From positions 1 through 32,679 of IMG/VR virus record IMGVR_UViG_3300042691_028401: a stretch of 32,679 nucleotides of DNA; one strand, 5' to 3'. Of this stretch, positions 1 to 8,544 are shown one piece after another (positions within the stretch are counted from its first letter, which is position 1; each line of letters opens with the position of its first letter). The position numbers were made by a program, and so were the translations under genes. Below the pieces are notes generated by a model. The model made no database searches. It saw nothing but the letters and a program-made list of their open reading frames with translations, and was not told the origin of the DNA. The DNA comes from a virus.

Positions 1-24
1 AGATTATTAGGATTTTTTGACTGA
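1..24 (+). CDS. Possible 3' end of an upstream gene
   Basis: Frame 1 reads seven codons (RLLGFFD) and stops with TGA at 22-24, which shares its A with the ATG of the next gene (TGATG). This stop/start overlap is the rule for co-directional genes in this window, so an upstream + gene probably ends here. Frame 3 also closes within the same stretch, so the reading frame is not certain. Nothing can be said about the product. Confidence 0.35.
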   Translation, partial: RLLGFFD

Positions 25-767
25 TGGCAATAAGCACAGAAAGAGAAGAATTGCTTAAATTTTATGAGCAAAAAATTAAATTAGATAAACAACAGTTAAC
101 TCAAGTAGAGACCATAGAATCTGGATATACTATTGATGCAAAAAATGGAGATACTCCAATTAAAGTATGGGGACCAAGTGAATTAATCTCATACTTTGAT
201 GTTCCAATTGAAAATTTGGATCAAGAAATTGTATCAATCAATAATGAAATAAAAGAATTACAAAACTCAGTATTAGCGATTGGAACTACTGCTAATTCAG
301 TTGGATGTGGAACAACTGCCTGGTCTCCAGGATTTTCTACAGTTACAGTATTGGAAGATAGAACAAGATACAAAGGATATTCATATACTTCTCCCAATCC
401 ATTTGCAGAAATTAGTGGATCTTTAAATACTGGAAATTCTGGAATTGGGACATATACCTTTATCAATCAAGTTGCAATAGGAACTTATTTTTCTCCAATC
501 AATGTTTGCTATGCATTTACTTGTACTAGTGGACAATGTGAAGACTATTCTGATCAAATTGTAGATTTAAATACACAAATTGATAATTTACAAACAGAAA
601 GAGATGACTTAATTGTTAAAGTTAATGATTTTAAAATAAAGAGAATAGATTTTGAATTGCAAAATTATGCATATACAGCATCTAAGCAAAAACTTAACAC
701 CCAAATAGGAATTGCAAGTGCTGCTATAGAGTTCTTAAATGATCCAGAAAATGAACAATGGTTCTAA
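24..767 (+). CDS. Coiled-coil protein of unknown function, likely structural
   Basis: A 247-residue protein that I do not recognise by name. Residues 1-90 and about 180-235 are rich in charged residues and heptad-like Leu/Ile and should form coiled coils. Between them lies a Gly/Ser/Thr/Tyr-rich section (about 90-175) with four scattered cysteines, which looks beta-rich. A helix - beta domain - helix layout is common in phage fibre, whisker and neck proteins, and the gene lies beside a baseplate operon, so a virion role is plausible but inferred. There is no signal peptide or membrane segment. The upstream AGGA is far from the ATG, and coupling to the preceding stop may drive translation. It converges on the HNH gene at 837-1301. 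Confidence 0.75.
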   Translation: MAISTEREELLKFYEQKIKLDKQQLTQVETIESGYTIDAKNGDTPIKVWGPSELISYFDVPIENLDQEIVSINNEIKELQNSVLAIGTTANSVGCGTTAWSPGFSTVTVLEDRTRYKGYSYTSPNPFAEISGSLNTGNSGIGTYTFINQVAIGTYFSPINVCYAFTCTSGQCEDYSDQIVDLNTQIDNLQTERDDLIVKVNDFKIKRIDFELQNYAYTASKQKLNTQIGIASAAIEFLNDPENEQWF

Positions 768-836
768 AAACCCTACAGCAATTTTTTACCTGGAAATTTT
801 TTTGCCCCTTTTTTGGAATAAAAAGTTAATTTTGAA

Positions 837-1301
837 CTAGGACTTCTTATTTTTTCCTCTATATGTTTCTGTTTGTGCGTGACAGTTGGGACATAAAATA
901 CGAAGATTTTCTAATCTATTGTCGTGGTGATTACCATTAATATGATCAAGTTCAATTGGAGTTGGTCTACCTCTCCATTCTGTTATTCCACATTCTTCAC
1001 ATTTGTGATCTTTAATTCCTTCTGAAATAAGTCTATTACGAAGTCTAAAAGATTGAACTACAGTATTTTCTTTAAGATAATCTTCAACAGGTCTTTTTGG
1101 TCCTAATTTTTTATCCCTACTCCAAGATTGTCCATGAAAGTGTGATGTATCAATTCCTAACTTAGATATTCTTCTGTGAGTTGTTTGATAATTTCCTCCA
1201 GCAGCAATTATATTAAGTTTTTGTAAAACTTGCCTAATACTGTCAGAAGTTTTTACTGCTTCACGAAGTTGTTCTTCAGTATAAGTGTATCTTTTATTCA
1301 T
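837..1301 (-). CDS. HNH homing-type endonuclease
   Basis: A 154-residue HNH nuclease. The C-terminal third has CEEC, then the core ELDHINGNHHDNRLENL, then CPNCH: a beta-beta-alpha metal nuclease fold (His and Asn of DHIN.N) held by a four-Cys zinc site. The N-terminal 60 residues (TEEQLREAVKTSDSIRQVL) look like a helix-turn-helix DNA-binding part, as in many free-standing phage HNH enzymes. Such enzymes cut a specific site in related phages and spread by repair. The gene sits alone downstream of a tRNA and convergent with a structural gene. I see no Shine-Dalgarno sequence before the ATG. No interrupted gene or intron is evident around it. Confidence 0.85.
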   Translation of the reverse strand: MNKRYTYTEEQLREAVKTSDSIRQVLQKLNIIAAGGNYQTTHRRISKLGIDTSHFHGQSWSRDKKLGPKRPVEDYLKENTVVQSFRLRNRLISEGIKDHKCEECGITEWRGRPTPIELDHINGNHHDNRLENLRILCPNCHAQTETYRGKNKKS

Positions 1302-1345
1302 TTAAATAGTAAACTTTATATTATATATATTACTTTACCTTTTAA

Positions 1346-1419
1346 TAGGGGTGGTGAGATTCGAACTCACACTGTGCGATTTTTAAGATCGCTTTCTCTG
1401 CCTGTTGGAATACACCCCC
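1346..1419 (-). tRNA. tRNA-Leu (anticodon UAA), short variable loop
   Basis: A full cloverleaf can be drawn. The acceptor stem is GGGGGTG (1413-1419) with CACCCCT (1347-1353), the first pair being G-U. The D-arm is TTC/GAA with GG in the loop, the anticodon stem is GCGAT/ATCGC with loop CTTAAAA (anticodon TAA, reads UUA), and the T-arm is GTGAG-TTCGAAT-CTCAC. CCA is not encoded. UUA is frequent in these AT-rich phage genes, so a phage tRNA for it makes sense. Odd point: the variable region is only five bases (ACAGT), whereas bacterial tRNA-Leu normally has a long extra arm. Identity rests on the anticodon only. Confidence 0.85.
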
Positions 1420-1477
1420 AAAAAAGGACTTACATAATCAAAAGATTAATGCCTTTGCACTTCCTCCACACCTTGTC

Positions 1478-1506
1478 AGTGTACTATAGGACTACTCTCT
1501 TGTCAA
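1478..1506 (-). promoter_or_regulatory. Candidate sigma-70 promoter for the tRNA
   Basis: Read on the minus strand: TTGACA, a 17-base spacer, then TACACT. The -35 is consensus and the -10 matches four of six positions of TATAAT. It lies at the end of the 57-residue gene and about 60 bases upstream of the tRNA, so it could supply the tRNA and perhaps the HNH gene. Inferred from sequence only. Confidence 0.45.
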
Positions 1507-1676
1507 GTGCTAGGTGCAAGTTCACCTCTGAGTTCTGCAAGTTTAGCAGTAGCAAGGCACTCTACACAAGTCCAGTAAGTTTCTCCACTAATAGGAAAAT
1601 TCTCATCAGTGAAGTGTGCTGCCATATCTTCCTGAATCCCTTGAAGTTCTGCCAATTGCTCTCTGGTGATTTGCAT
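1503..1676 (-). CDS. Small conserved-looking protein of unknown function (57 aa)
   Basis: Begins MQITREQLAELQGIQEDMAA and contains a WTCVEC motif near residues 35-40, a possible half zinc site, then an Ala/Leu/Glu-rich helix. The open frame fills most of the gap between the S74-domain gene and the tRNA. Codon use (GAA, CTT, GCA) resembles the neighbouring genes. The upstream AGAGA is a weak ribosome binding site, and the ATG lies 21 bases after the stop of the upstream gene, so it may be the last gene of the baseplate operon. I do not recognise a family. The acidic N-terminal helix and Cys pair suggest a small binding protein, nothing firmer. Confidence 0.6.
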   Translation of the reverse strand: MQITREQLAELQGIQEDMAAHFTDENFPISGETYWTCVECLATAKLAELRGELAPST

Positions 1677-1697
1677 AGTGAGTAGTCTCTTGCTTAC

Positions 1698-2435
1698 CTA
1701 TCCAGTATAGCATGACCCAGAGCACTTTTGGCAACCAGTGGACAGTTTGCTGACTGTCTCCTTGAGTTCTTGGATTTGCTTTTGCTGTTCTTGGATTGCT
1801 CCTACTAGAACAGTAGTTAACTTGCCATAATTAATTGACTTTACTTCTTCATCATTAACTAATTTTTGTCCTATAACTTCAGGAATCACCTTTTCAACTT
1901 CTTGTGCAATAAATCCTATCTCAGGTCTTTCTTTCACATATCTAGAAGGAACTAATTCCTCTATCCAGTTAAATGAAATTGATTGAAGTTGAAGAACTTT
2001 ATCTAAACAATTTTCTAAAGGTTGAATGTCTTTCTTCAATGAAATATCTGAGGTTTCATCTGGTTCTCTAGAAATTTCTTCACCTCTATATTTCCAAAAT
2101 CCATTAAGATTTCCATCTCCAGAATTAAAATCTATTCTAGATGCACTAGATTCTAAATTTGGTTGCGCATCACAGTGTCCTCCTACATCTACACCAAATC
2201 CAAATAGATTTGCTAACCCAAGTTGATTCCATAATCCAACACCATTGTATAGTCCTATTTCATTATGAACACCAAGTTGATTTGTAATTGCTTCAACCTG
2301 ATTAATGCCAAATATATGAGTTGTAAATGGTCTAGATGGATCTAATGCTGGTTCAAATGTAGCTGCTGCTAATGGTGGTAAGACACCTTCTCCTACGTGA
2401 AGGTTAGTTGAGTAAATATCAGTAAAGTTTGCCAT
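1698..2435 (-). CDS. Virion protein with C-terminal S74 intramolecular chaperone
   Basis: A 245-residue protein. Residues about 128-232 form a peptidase S74 (endosialidase-type) chaperone domain: SDISLKKDIQPL with the Ser129/Lys134 pair, then FIAQEVEKVIPEVI and the tetrameric-helix tail EEQQKQIQELK-type coiled coil. In known cases this domain trimerises a fibre or spike and then cuts itself off just before the SD.xxK motif. Residues 1-127 are Gly/Asn-rich with repeats of the NQLG/NGVG/NLFG type (residues 52-82), a possible beta-helical passenger. The extreme C-terminus has CQKCSGSC. Last large gene of the baseplate operon, so probably a tail-tip or fibre component; the passenger is unusually short. 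Confidence 0.8.
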   Translation of the reverse strand: MANFTDIYSTNLHVGEGVLPPLAAATFEPALDPSRPFTTHIFGINQVEAITNQLGVHNEIGLYNGVGLWNQLGLANLFGFGVDVGGHCDAQPNLESSASRIDFNSGDGNLNGFWKYRGEEISREPDETSDISLKKDIQPLENCLDKVLQLQSISFNWIEELVPSRYVKERPEIGFIAQEVEKVIPEVIGQKLVNDEEVKSINYGKLTTVLVGAIQEQQKQIQELKETVSKLSTGCQKCSGSCYTG

Positions 2436-2438
2436 AAA

Positions 2439-2981
2439 TTACCATCCATTAAGGAATTGAGTTACTTTAGTTACTACATCCAATATTCCACTTGGAATTA
2501 GACTATTTAAGGGTTCTACATTAAAAATTTGACCACCAGATGCGACCAAATAAACATTACCTTCTGACTTCACCACTGCATTTCTTGTTGCAGAAACAAC
2601 AACATTATTACCTTTAATACCAACATTACCACTAGATTCTATTCTTATATTACCATTATCATTCCTTAGAACAAAATCTCTTTCTGAACTTGTTGATTCA
2701 AATTTAATTTGCTTTGCTTTGATTGTGAGAGTTCCTTCACTTTGAATATTTAAGTCGCCTTTTGAATGAATTTTTAATCCATCAGCAGACTTACTAACTA
2801 TAGAATCACCAATTCTGGATGAATCTACACTTGCAATCTGAAATCCTCCATCCTTAAACAATTTTATATTTGTCCCAGAACCAGATCCCATTTGGATCTG
2901 CCTAATTCTGTTGGCATCAATATCTTCTCCAATGAATAAGACACCAGAGTCTTTATCTACAAAAGCAAATCCTTCACTCAT
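2439..2981 (-). CDS. Beta-prism/needle-like baseplate protein
   Basis: A 180-residue protein. From about residue 65 to 160 it shows short beta-strand repeats of the kind KSADGLKIHSKGDLNIQSEG, spaced about 8-10 residues, like the C-terminal beta-helix of T4 gp5 and the VgrG/gpV spikes. The C-terminal tail (ILDVVTKVTQFLNGW) is amphipathic. Its start overlaps the end of gp5 by eight bases, so the two are probably translated together. Inference: it supplies or extends the membrane-piercing needle that in T4 is part of gp5 itself. No catalytic motif is visible. Confidence 0.65.
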   Translation of the reverse strand: MSEGFAFVDKDSGVLFIGEDIDANRIRQIQMGSGSGTNIKLFKDGGFQIASVDSSRIGDSIVSKSADGLKIHSKGDLNIQSEGTLTIKAKQIKFESTSSERDFVLRNDNGNIRIESSGNVGIKGNNVVVSATRNAVVKSEGNVYLVASGGQIFNVEPLNSLIPSGILDVVTKVTQFLNGW

Positions 2982-5034
2982 GATCTTCTGCGCACAATAC
3001 TACTGTTTTAACTTGTTTTCTAGATGGAGGTGCTGGTTCATCTGTTCTTCTAAATTCCAAAGTTGGTTCAAGAATTGCACCTTGACCTGTTGTAGTATTT
3101 ATTTGCAAGTCTGGGAAAAGATTTACTGAAGATCCTGGATTTACTACATTAATACTAATGATTCTTCCAACATCATCAACCTCTGGGTATGCTTCTATGT
3201 CATTATTGCATCTTGCATCTACAATTTTATCAGTATTCTTATATCCCACCCCAGTAAGTTTGACTGAGATATCTTTAATGCTTCCAGTAACTTCTAATCC
3301 AGAGTCAGTAGTAGGATATGTTTGGCAAGCATCACCTTCTTCATTAACTGGAGGAGATTTATATCCTTTTCCAGGACCTGGAATGATAATATCAGTCACT
3401 TTACCATCCTTGATCTTAGTATAACCATAAGCACCACCACCCTGTTCTCCACAATTACTATCTATAGAAACAAATGGTGGTGTTGTGTATCCAGAACCAG
3501 ATGACTCTACTATTGCACCAATAATTTGTCCTGCAGAACTTACAACTGCTTGTGCTGATGCTCCAGATCCACCACCTCCAAAAATTGTAATGGTTGGGAA
3601 ACCACACTCTATAATACCAGCATTGCAGGAGAATTCAGAACCTGGAGGAATTGTACCATCAGTAGAAAGTCCAACAGAACCTGCCCAAGATCTAAAATTG
3701 CCTGAAACAGAAGATATTCCAGAAGAAATTGAAGATGAATAGTTGAGAATTTTTTGGAAATCTGGATTACTAGCAGGAATCCATCCCTTGTTTAATTCAT
3801 AATCATAATCTTCATAACAAGTGGGAGACTCACAAGAAAGAAGAGACAATAATGTTCTAGTAAATGAAACTGCTCTAGAAACAATAGAAGATACTTGTCC
3901 TATTGATGATCCTAACAATGAAGTTATTTTATTCAATGCTCCACCAAGAGATTCAGATAATTCATTGGAAAGAGTTCCAAGTAAATTTCCTAAAAGTGCT
4001 TCAGCAGCACAGATTGGAGCACTCAAAACTTGACCTACCATTGAAGTCAAGAAATTGATTACATAATTTAAAATTTGACTGAATATTTTTTCAAAGGCAC
4101 ATAAGATGCTATCAATAACAGTTTCAGTGGCAGCATGTTTTGCAATTTTTACTACTGGAGGTACTCCTGGAGTTCCAAAGAAATCTGTCAGTAAATTATA
4201 AACTCTTTTTATAATTTCCTCTCTTCCCCACTTCAATATTCCTATCAACTCATCTTTTATTGTTGTTGCTACATTTAATATTACATCATCAATATTTGCT
4301 ACTGCATTTAAAGTTGGATTAATGTAAACATTGTTTATAATTTGAATTGTGTTTAAAAATTGTATGAACTTTACCAGTGCTCTTTGAATGGCATTAAATT
4401 TTCTTTTTCCTGAGGCACATTCTGCTGGAACAGAAATGATGACACTATTTGGTCCCTCTAAATTGGATACTGCTTGACCTTGAGTTATTGCTCTTTCTTC
4501 TTTTGAAGTTGATCCTATTCCAACAGGACTTTTACCTTGTGCTATTTGTCCTTTATTTCCTATCCCACCCTTTGCAGTAACTATTCTTCCATTGGTAGCA
4601 ATTACATAACCACTTGTTCCTTGAGGGGGAGTGAATGGTTTAAATGATGATGTCCCTTTGCTTAAAACTTCACTCCAAGTTTGATTTGGATTTTGTTGTC
4701 CAATATCACTATTTTGAAGAGCACCAACAATAACTGGTTGCTGCTCATCATCTCCATCCAAGAAAAATCCAACTACAATTTCACCACCATTCCAATTATT
4801 TGATATTCCACTATATCCATTTCCTGCTCCAAGAGTTAGTGGTGTTAATACATGTGCCCAAGGTAAATTCTCATCCTTAATCTGATTGTCTGCAGGATGA
4901 CGTCCTAATATTCTAACTCTTGCTCTAGCACCTTTAGAAGAGTCTTTAGAATTATAAACTATCTGTCCTATAAACCAATTAAATCCATCTCTTCCTAAGA
5001 ATTGAGGATTAATTAAGGATTGTTCTAACATCAT
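2974..5034 (-). CDS. 5: gp5-type baseplate hub/spike protein without lysozyme domain
   Basis: A 686-residue protein. Residues about 15-110 form the gp5 OB-fold (FIGQIVYNSKDSSKGARARV, LPWAHVLTPLTLG, GFFLDGDDEQQPVIVGAL), the hub domain also found in VgrG. T4 gp5 has a lysozyme domain next; here residues about 205-430 are instead long hydrophobic amphipathic helices with no lysozyme motif. Residues about 490-670 hold three copies of a repeat of the form xxGxIxxIxxxxxGxGYxxxPxV, a beta element seen in cyanophage virion proteins. The protein should sit at the centre of the baseplate beneath the tail tube. Start ATGATG with the upstream gene overlapping by four bases. Confidence 0.85.
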   Translation of the reverse strand: MMLEQSLINPQFLGRDGFNWFIGQIVYNSKDSSKGARARVRILGRHPADNQIKDENLPWAHVLTPLTLGAGNGYSGISNNWNGGEIVVGFFLDGDDEQQPVIVGALQNSDIGQQNPNQTWSEVLSKGTSSFKPFTPPQGTSGYVIATNGRIVTAKGGIGNKGQIAQGKSPVGIGSTSKEERAITQGQAVSNLEGPNSVIISVPAECASGKRKFNAIQRALVKFIQFLNTIQIINNVYINPTLNAVANIDDVILNVATTIKDELIGILKWGREEIIKRVYNLLTDFFGTPGVPPVVKIAKHAATETVIDSILCAFEKIFSQILNYVINFLTSMVGQVLSAPICAAEALLGNLLGTLSNELSESLGGALNKITSLLGSSIGQVSSIVSRAVSFTRTLLSLLSCESPTCYEDYDYELNKGWIPASNPDFQKILNYSSSISSGISSVSGNFRSWAGSVGLSTDGTIPPGSEFSCNAGIIECGFPTITIFGGGGSGASAQAVVSSAGQIIGAIVESSGSGYTTPPFVSIDSNCGEQGGGAYGYTKIKDGKVTDIIIPGPGKGYKSPPVNEEGDACQTYPTTDSGLEVTGSIKDISVKLTGVGYKNTDKIVDARCNNDIEAYPEVDDVGRIISINVVNPGSSVNLFPDLQINTTTGQGAILEPTLEFRRTDEPAPPSRKQVKTVVLCAEDHE

Positions 5035-5240
5035 AGGTCAAAAATCTTACACTCAGGGCAATCTGGATTGTTGTAGCAGTACAATTCAAATGCATTTGGA
5101 CACTCTTCTGCATTTGGATGATGCTCTGCATAGTTGTTAAGAGAATTTAATTCATCTTCGAGATATCTTTTTCTTTGCTTATTAATTTCTGGATTGTCCA
5201 GTTCTTTTTCTAGTTTAGTAATTTGGTCTTGTATTTTCAT
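5031..5240 (-). CDS. Small coiled-coil, Cys-rich protein (69 aa)
   Basis: Begins with a charged helix (MKIQDQITKLEKELDNPEIN, about residues 1-35) suited to a coiled coil, followed by a compact region with four Cys (ECPN, LYCYN, CPEC) that could bind one zinc. It lies between the hub protein and gp5 with four-base overlaps on both sides (ATGA type), so it is translationally coupled and made with them. I do not know its function; a small baseplate assembly factor or a structural clamp is a guess from position. Confidence 0.75.
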   Translation of the reverse strand: MKIQDQITKLEKELDNPEINKQRKRYLEDELNSLNNYAEHHPNAEECPNAFELYCYNNPDCPECKIFDL

Positions 5241-6577
5241 TTTGGCGGAACTCCATATGAATCTCTAATGAGTTTGAGTCCAGTATACCCTTGATTAGTC
5301 TCAAATAAATGAGATAATTCTTTAATTAAATAATTTCCGGACTTTAAATCATCCCTTAATCCTTTCTTTGATTCATCTAATGTTATATTACCAAAATCTA
5401 ATTTGATCACATCACCAACTGTTAAGTTTAAGTTCAAGGGTACTGTTATATTTAACAGTTGACTAAATGCTAAGTTATATCTTGCAATGGATTGAGATTG
5501 ATACAATGGTCTTTGATCTATTCCTTCAGTCTCATCAGAATTATCAGGTTCTCCAACTAATTGATCAATTACTTTAACCATAATTCTAGATGGACTATCT
5601 TCAAGATACTTTGGAACTTTTGGTTTCTCTGGATTTGCTGCAGAATTTTTCATAACATCAAGACTTTCTGAAAGTTTATATTCTTCCAATTTTAAGTCTC
5701 TAGTATTGGCATCATAAAAGTAATTTACACTAGAGTACATTCCAATTCTCATATTCTCTAGAACATTAACATTCTTTTCAAAAAATGGTGTGCTGACTAT
5801 TTTGAAATTGGAATTTGGATCTGCAGGAGCATTTACTTTTTCATCATATCTATAAGTAGCTACAGGAGTAGAAGATCCAGTAGGAGAAAGTGTTTCAAAT
5901 AAAGAATCTAAACTTCTAAAATTGTATCCTTTTGTATTCTCATAGAATAAAAATCCTGCTGTTCCACTATTAGTAGAAGACTTTCCTGGTGGAATTGATT
6001 TTGGCCCCAACCAAGTTAATACTGTAAAAGGTTTTTTAGAATTTCCAAAGAAATGATAACTATTTTTTGTTGCATCTATGTTTCTTTTCTTTGTAGTTTT
6101 TAATACTCCAGTTAATATCTGCTCCACTGACTGATCAATAGTTTGCTTTGAACCTGATGACTCTGGATATCTTCTAAAGACTCTGGTTGTTTCATTAGAA
6201 AATACTTCAAGTGGAGCTATGTCAATCACAAACATTTCCTTAGTAGATTGAGTAGTAGATCCACTTATCTTGTAAATGTAATATGGATTAGTTGTCTCAT
6301 TAATATCAATAACTTGTTTAGTTTCTGTTTGCTCTATAGTCAGTATAACCTGTTCCCCTCCCTTCAATCCAGGCTTTATTTTTGAATCAGTAGAAGGAAG
6401 TGATGTTAATAATCCTTGAGTATCAACTACAACTAATCTCAGAAAAATAGCAGGTGAAAACAGGTCTTCAAAATATTGAACAGAAGCCTGTGTTTCTGTC
6501 ATATTGATGACAGTTTGTTCATCATGAGATATGATTAAAAACTTTTTAATTTTATAATTGGTATATGATCCTGCCAT
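5237..6577 (-). CDS. Baseplate hub protein, gp27-like by position
   Basis: A 446-residue protein. The N-terminal region (SHDEQTVINMTETQASVQYF then a hydrophobic strand-rich stretch to residue 125) and the C-terminal region (about 375-440: LNITVPLNLNLTVGDVIKLDF, YLIKELSHLFETNQGYTGLK) have the look of the gp27/gpD tail-tip hub barrel proteins, whose last domain resembles a 'phage late control D' protein. It is immediately upstream of gp5, the partner of gp27 in T4. No catalytic motif. The central third is low-complexity Ser/Thr/Lys. Assignment to the gp27 role is an inference; T4 gp27 is about 390 residues. Confidence 0.55.
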   Translation of the reverse strand: MAGSYTNYKIKKFLIISHDEQTVINMTETQASVQYFEDLFSPAIFLRLVVVDTQGLLTSLPSTDSKIKPGLKGGEQVILTIEQTETKQVIDINETTNPYYIYKISGSTTQSTKEMFVIDIAPLEVFSNETTRVFRRYPESSGSKQTIDQSVEQILTGVLKTTKKRNIDATKNSYHFFGNSKKPFTVLTWLGPKSIPPGKSSTNSGTAGFLFYENTKGYNFRSLDSLFETLSPTGSSTPVATYRYDEKVNAPADPNSNFKIVSTPFFEKNVNVLENMRIGMYSSVNYFYDANTRDLKLEEYKLSESLDVMKNSAANPEKPKVPKYLEDSPSRIMVKVIDQLVGEPDNSDETEGIDQRPLYQSQSIARYNLAFSQLLNITVPLNLNLTVGDVIKLDFGNITLDESKKGLRDDLKSGNYLIKELSHLFETNQGYTGLKLIRDSYGVPPK

Positions 6578-8541
6578 TAGTTCAATGTGTTGAGAAGAAC
6601 TTTCTTATAAAAACTATTTAACAGTTGTTCTTCAGAAGGTCCAGATATAATCACTGGTTCAGAAGAACCTTGCTGAATTAATTGCTGTTGTAATTGCTGA
6701 ACAACTGGATATGGAACTATTGTTGGTTCAGAATATCCTGATTGATATGGGAGATTTGTTGCTATTGGTCTTGAAGGTGTCCTAGGAGTTGTCATCTGAG
6801 CAGAAACTGGTCTTCCTCCAATATTAAATCCCCCAGATCCAACAGATAATCCTGCAGATCTCTGTGTTTGAGTCTGAGGTTGTTGGAATAGTGGGGAAAT
6901 TTGTTGTGGGGGTTGTGCTGGTGGCCTTCTTCTTGAAGAAGATGTTTTTTGCTCAAGGTTAGGATTGTTTTGTTTTTCCTGTTGAAAAAATTCATTTAAG
7001 TATCTCCTGACTATTCTGGATCCATTGTAATGACGTTCATCTATAGGTCCAGTTGCTCCCCATTGATATCCAGGAACATCAAATGCCAATCCACTATAAT
7101 GATAAGAACCTTCAGAATGTCCTCCAACAGCATCAAATCCCTGAAACTCTGTGACATCTAATCCTTTAGATTCTAGATATTGATAAGCTCTAATAGCCAT
7201 GTCTCTATCTCTAAAAGCTATATGATCATGATAATTTGAAGAAGTTCCATGAGATTCATCATAAGCTGGACTACTTGGATCTCCAGTCAAATATTGTGCA
7301 GTATAATTTGTAAATTCATATCCAGGTTCTGCAATAATATCCTGATCTCCAATTAAATTCTCTACATTTCTTGCTCTTCTTTGTGTTTGTTCTAAAGTTT
7401 CTTTTCCTAAAGATTTAAACTCTTTTGAAATTTTTTCAAACTTATTAACTACTCTTTCATACCTATCTAAAGTTTTAGAAAAAGTTAACTCACCCTTTGA
7501 TTCTTTTTTCTTTTCTACTAATTTCTTTTGCTGCTCTGTTTGTTTTTTTAATTTGTCTGGTTGAGTTGCCTTATTTCTTTGAGACTCTTTTTCACTAGCA
7601 CCACTTAAATCTCTAACTAAATTAACTACATCCAATCCAAATGATGCAATAGACAATAATCCAGCAACTGGAAGACCTATACCAGTTGCTGCTGATGCTG
7701 CTGCTAATGCATCTAAAGATGCTGAAGTCCCTGCAATTGATGCACCAGTAACATCCCCTTCCTGTGCTCTCAATGTTGCATCAATGGCACCAAGTGCTGC
7801 ACCTGCTACAGGAACTATAGACTTTCCAAATCTACCAAATGCTTTTGCAACTTTTCCAGGTTGTTTTGATAATACTTCTGACCCACCTCTACTTAATGCT
7901 TGTGTTGGTGTTATTTGCCCTCTTCTTAAAAGTCTAGCTCTATCTCCTAAATTTGCTTCTCCCTTTATAAATTTAGCATAAGATTCATTTGCTCTACCCA
8001 ATGATTTAGTATTTTTTGACCACCAAGGAGAAGAAGTAGCACTAGATCCAGGAGTTCCTGCTGCTGCACCACCACCTCCTCCTCTTCTCATCATATTCCC
8101 AACTCCTCCCAACAATGCAGGACCAAGGAAAATACCAGCAGTAACTAATCCAGGTCCAACAGCACCCATCCAATCACCTTTAGCAAGTTTTGATGCTGCA
8201 TTAAATGCTGCTAATGCACCTATTGCTTTTAGTGGATCACTTGTAGAACCAGCAGTAAACAAAGAACCTGCATATTTTTTTATATCTGGTGGTTTGATTT
8301 TAACTTGTTTTTTCTGAGCAAATCTTCTGTCATTTTGTTTTTGGATAGAATCTAATCTTCTCTTATATCTGTTAAGAATTGATAATTGTGTTTTCTTTTG
8401 ATAGGTTCCCTTCTCAAAAACTTTTCTTAATTTAGTAGAAGATTTCTTTATGCTGTCGGATGAATCTACAAGACTATTAATCTTAGTGATATGAGCAGTA
8501 ACTCTTGGTCTTGGTTTATTTAAAAGAGTTGTTGGGTCCAT
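6577..8541 (-). CDS. Tail protein with M15-like peptidase domain
   Basis: A 654-residue protein. Residues 1-90 are basic and helical; about 100-310 is a hydrophobic Ala/Gly-rich membrane-like region; about 310-395 is a Lys/Glu coiled coil. Residues about 430-515 contain GGHSEGSYHYSGLAFDVPG, matching the SxHxxGxAxD zinc motif of M15/VanY D,D-peptidases (Ser479, His481, Gly484, Asp488), with further His at 475 and 504. The C-terminal 120 residues are Pro/Gln/Ser-rich and disordered-looking. Peptidoglycan peptide cleavage during DNA entry is the likely role, since it lies next to the muramidase-domain protein in the baseplate operon. Its general architecture (hydrophobic middle, linker, hydrolase) matches that neighbour and suggests an old duplication. 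Confidence 0.7.
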   Translation of the reverse strand: MDPTTLLNKPRPRVTAHITKINSLVDSSDSIKKSSTKLRKVFEKGTYQKKTQLSILNRYKRRLDSIQKQNDRRFAQKKQVKIKPPDIKKYAGSLFTAGSTSDPLKAIGALAAFNAASKLAKGDWMGAVGPGLVTAGIFLGPALLGGVGNMMRRGGGGGAAAGTPGSSATSSPWWSKNTKSLGRANESYAKFIKGEANLGDRARLLRRGQITPTQALSRGGSEVLSKQPGKVAKAFGRFGKSIVPVAGAALGAIDATLRAQEGDVTGASIAGTSASLDALAAASAATGIGLPVAGLLSIASFGLDVVNLVRDLSGASEKESQRNKATQPDKLKKQTEQQKKLVEKKKESKGELTFSKTLDRYERVVNKFEKISKEFKSLGKETLEQTQRRARNVENLIGDQDIIAEPGYEFTNYTAQYLTGDPSSPAYDESHGTSSNYHDHIAFRDRDMAIRAYQYLESKGLDVTEFQGFDAVGGHSEGSYHYSGLAFDVPGYQWGATGPIDERHYNGSRIVRRYLNEFFQQEKQNNPNLEQKTSSSRRRPPAQPPQQISPLFQQPQTQTQRSAGLSVGSGGFNIGGRPVSAQMTTPRTPSRPIATNLPYQSGYSEPTIVPYPVVQQLQQQLIQQGSSEPVIISGPSEEQLLNSFYKKVLLNTLN

Positions 8542-8544
8542 TTA

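Noticed and set aside
837-1301. Group I intron around the HNH gene
   Set aside because: The genes on both sides appear complete and no split gene or intron core could be recognised.
3158-4033. Several plus-strand frames opposite gp5
   Set aside because: They are shadows; compositions are unnatural and the minus-strand gene is clearly coding.
7784-7981. Plus-strand frame opposite the M15-domain gene
   Set aside because: Ala/Pro-rich shadow caused by the Ala/Gly-rich coding strand; no ribosome site.
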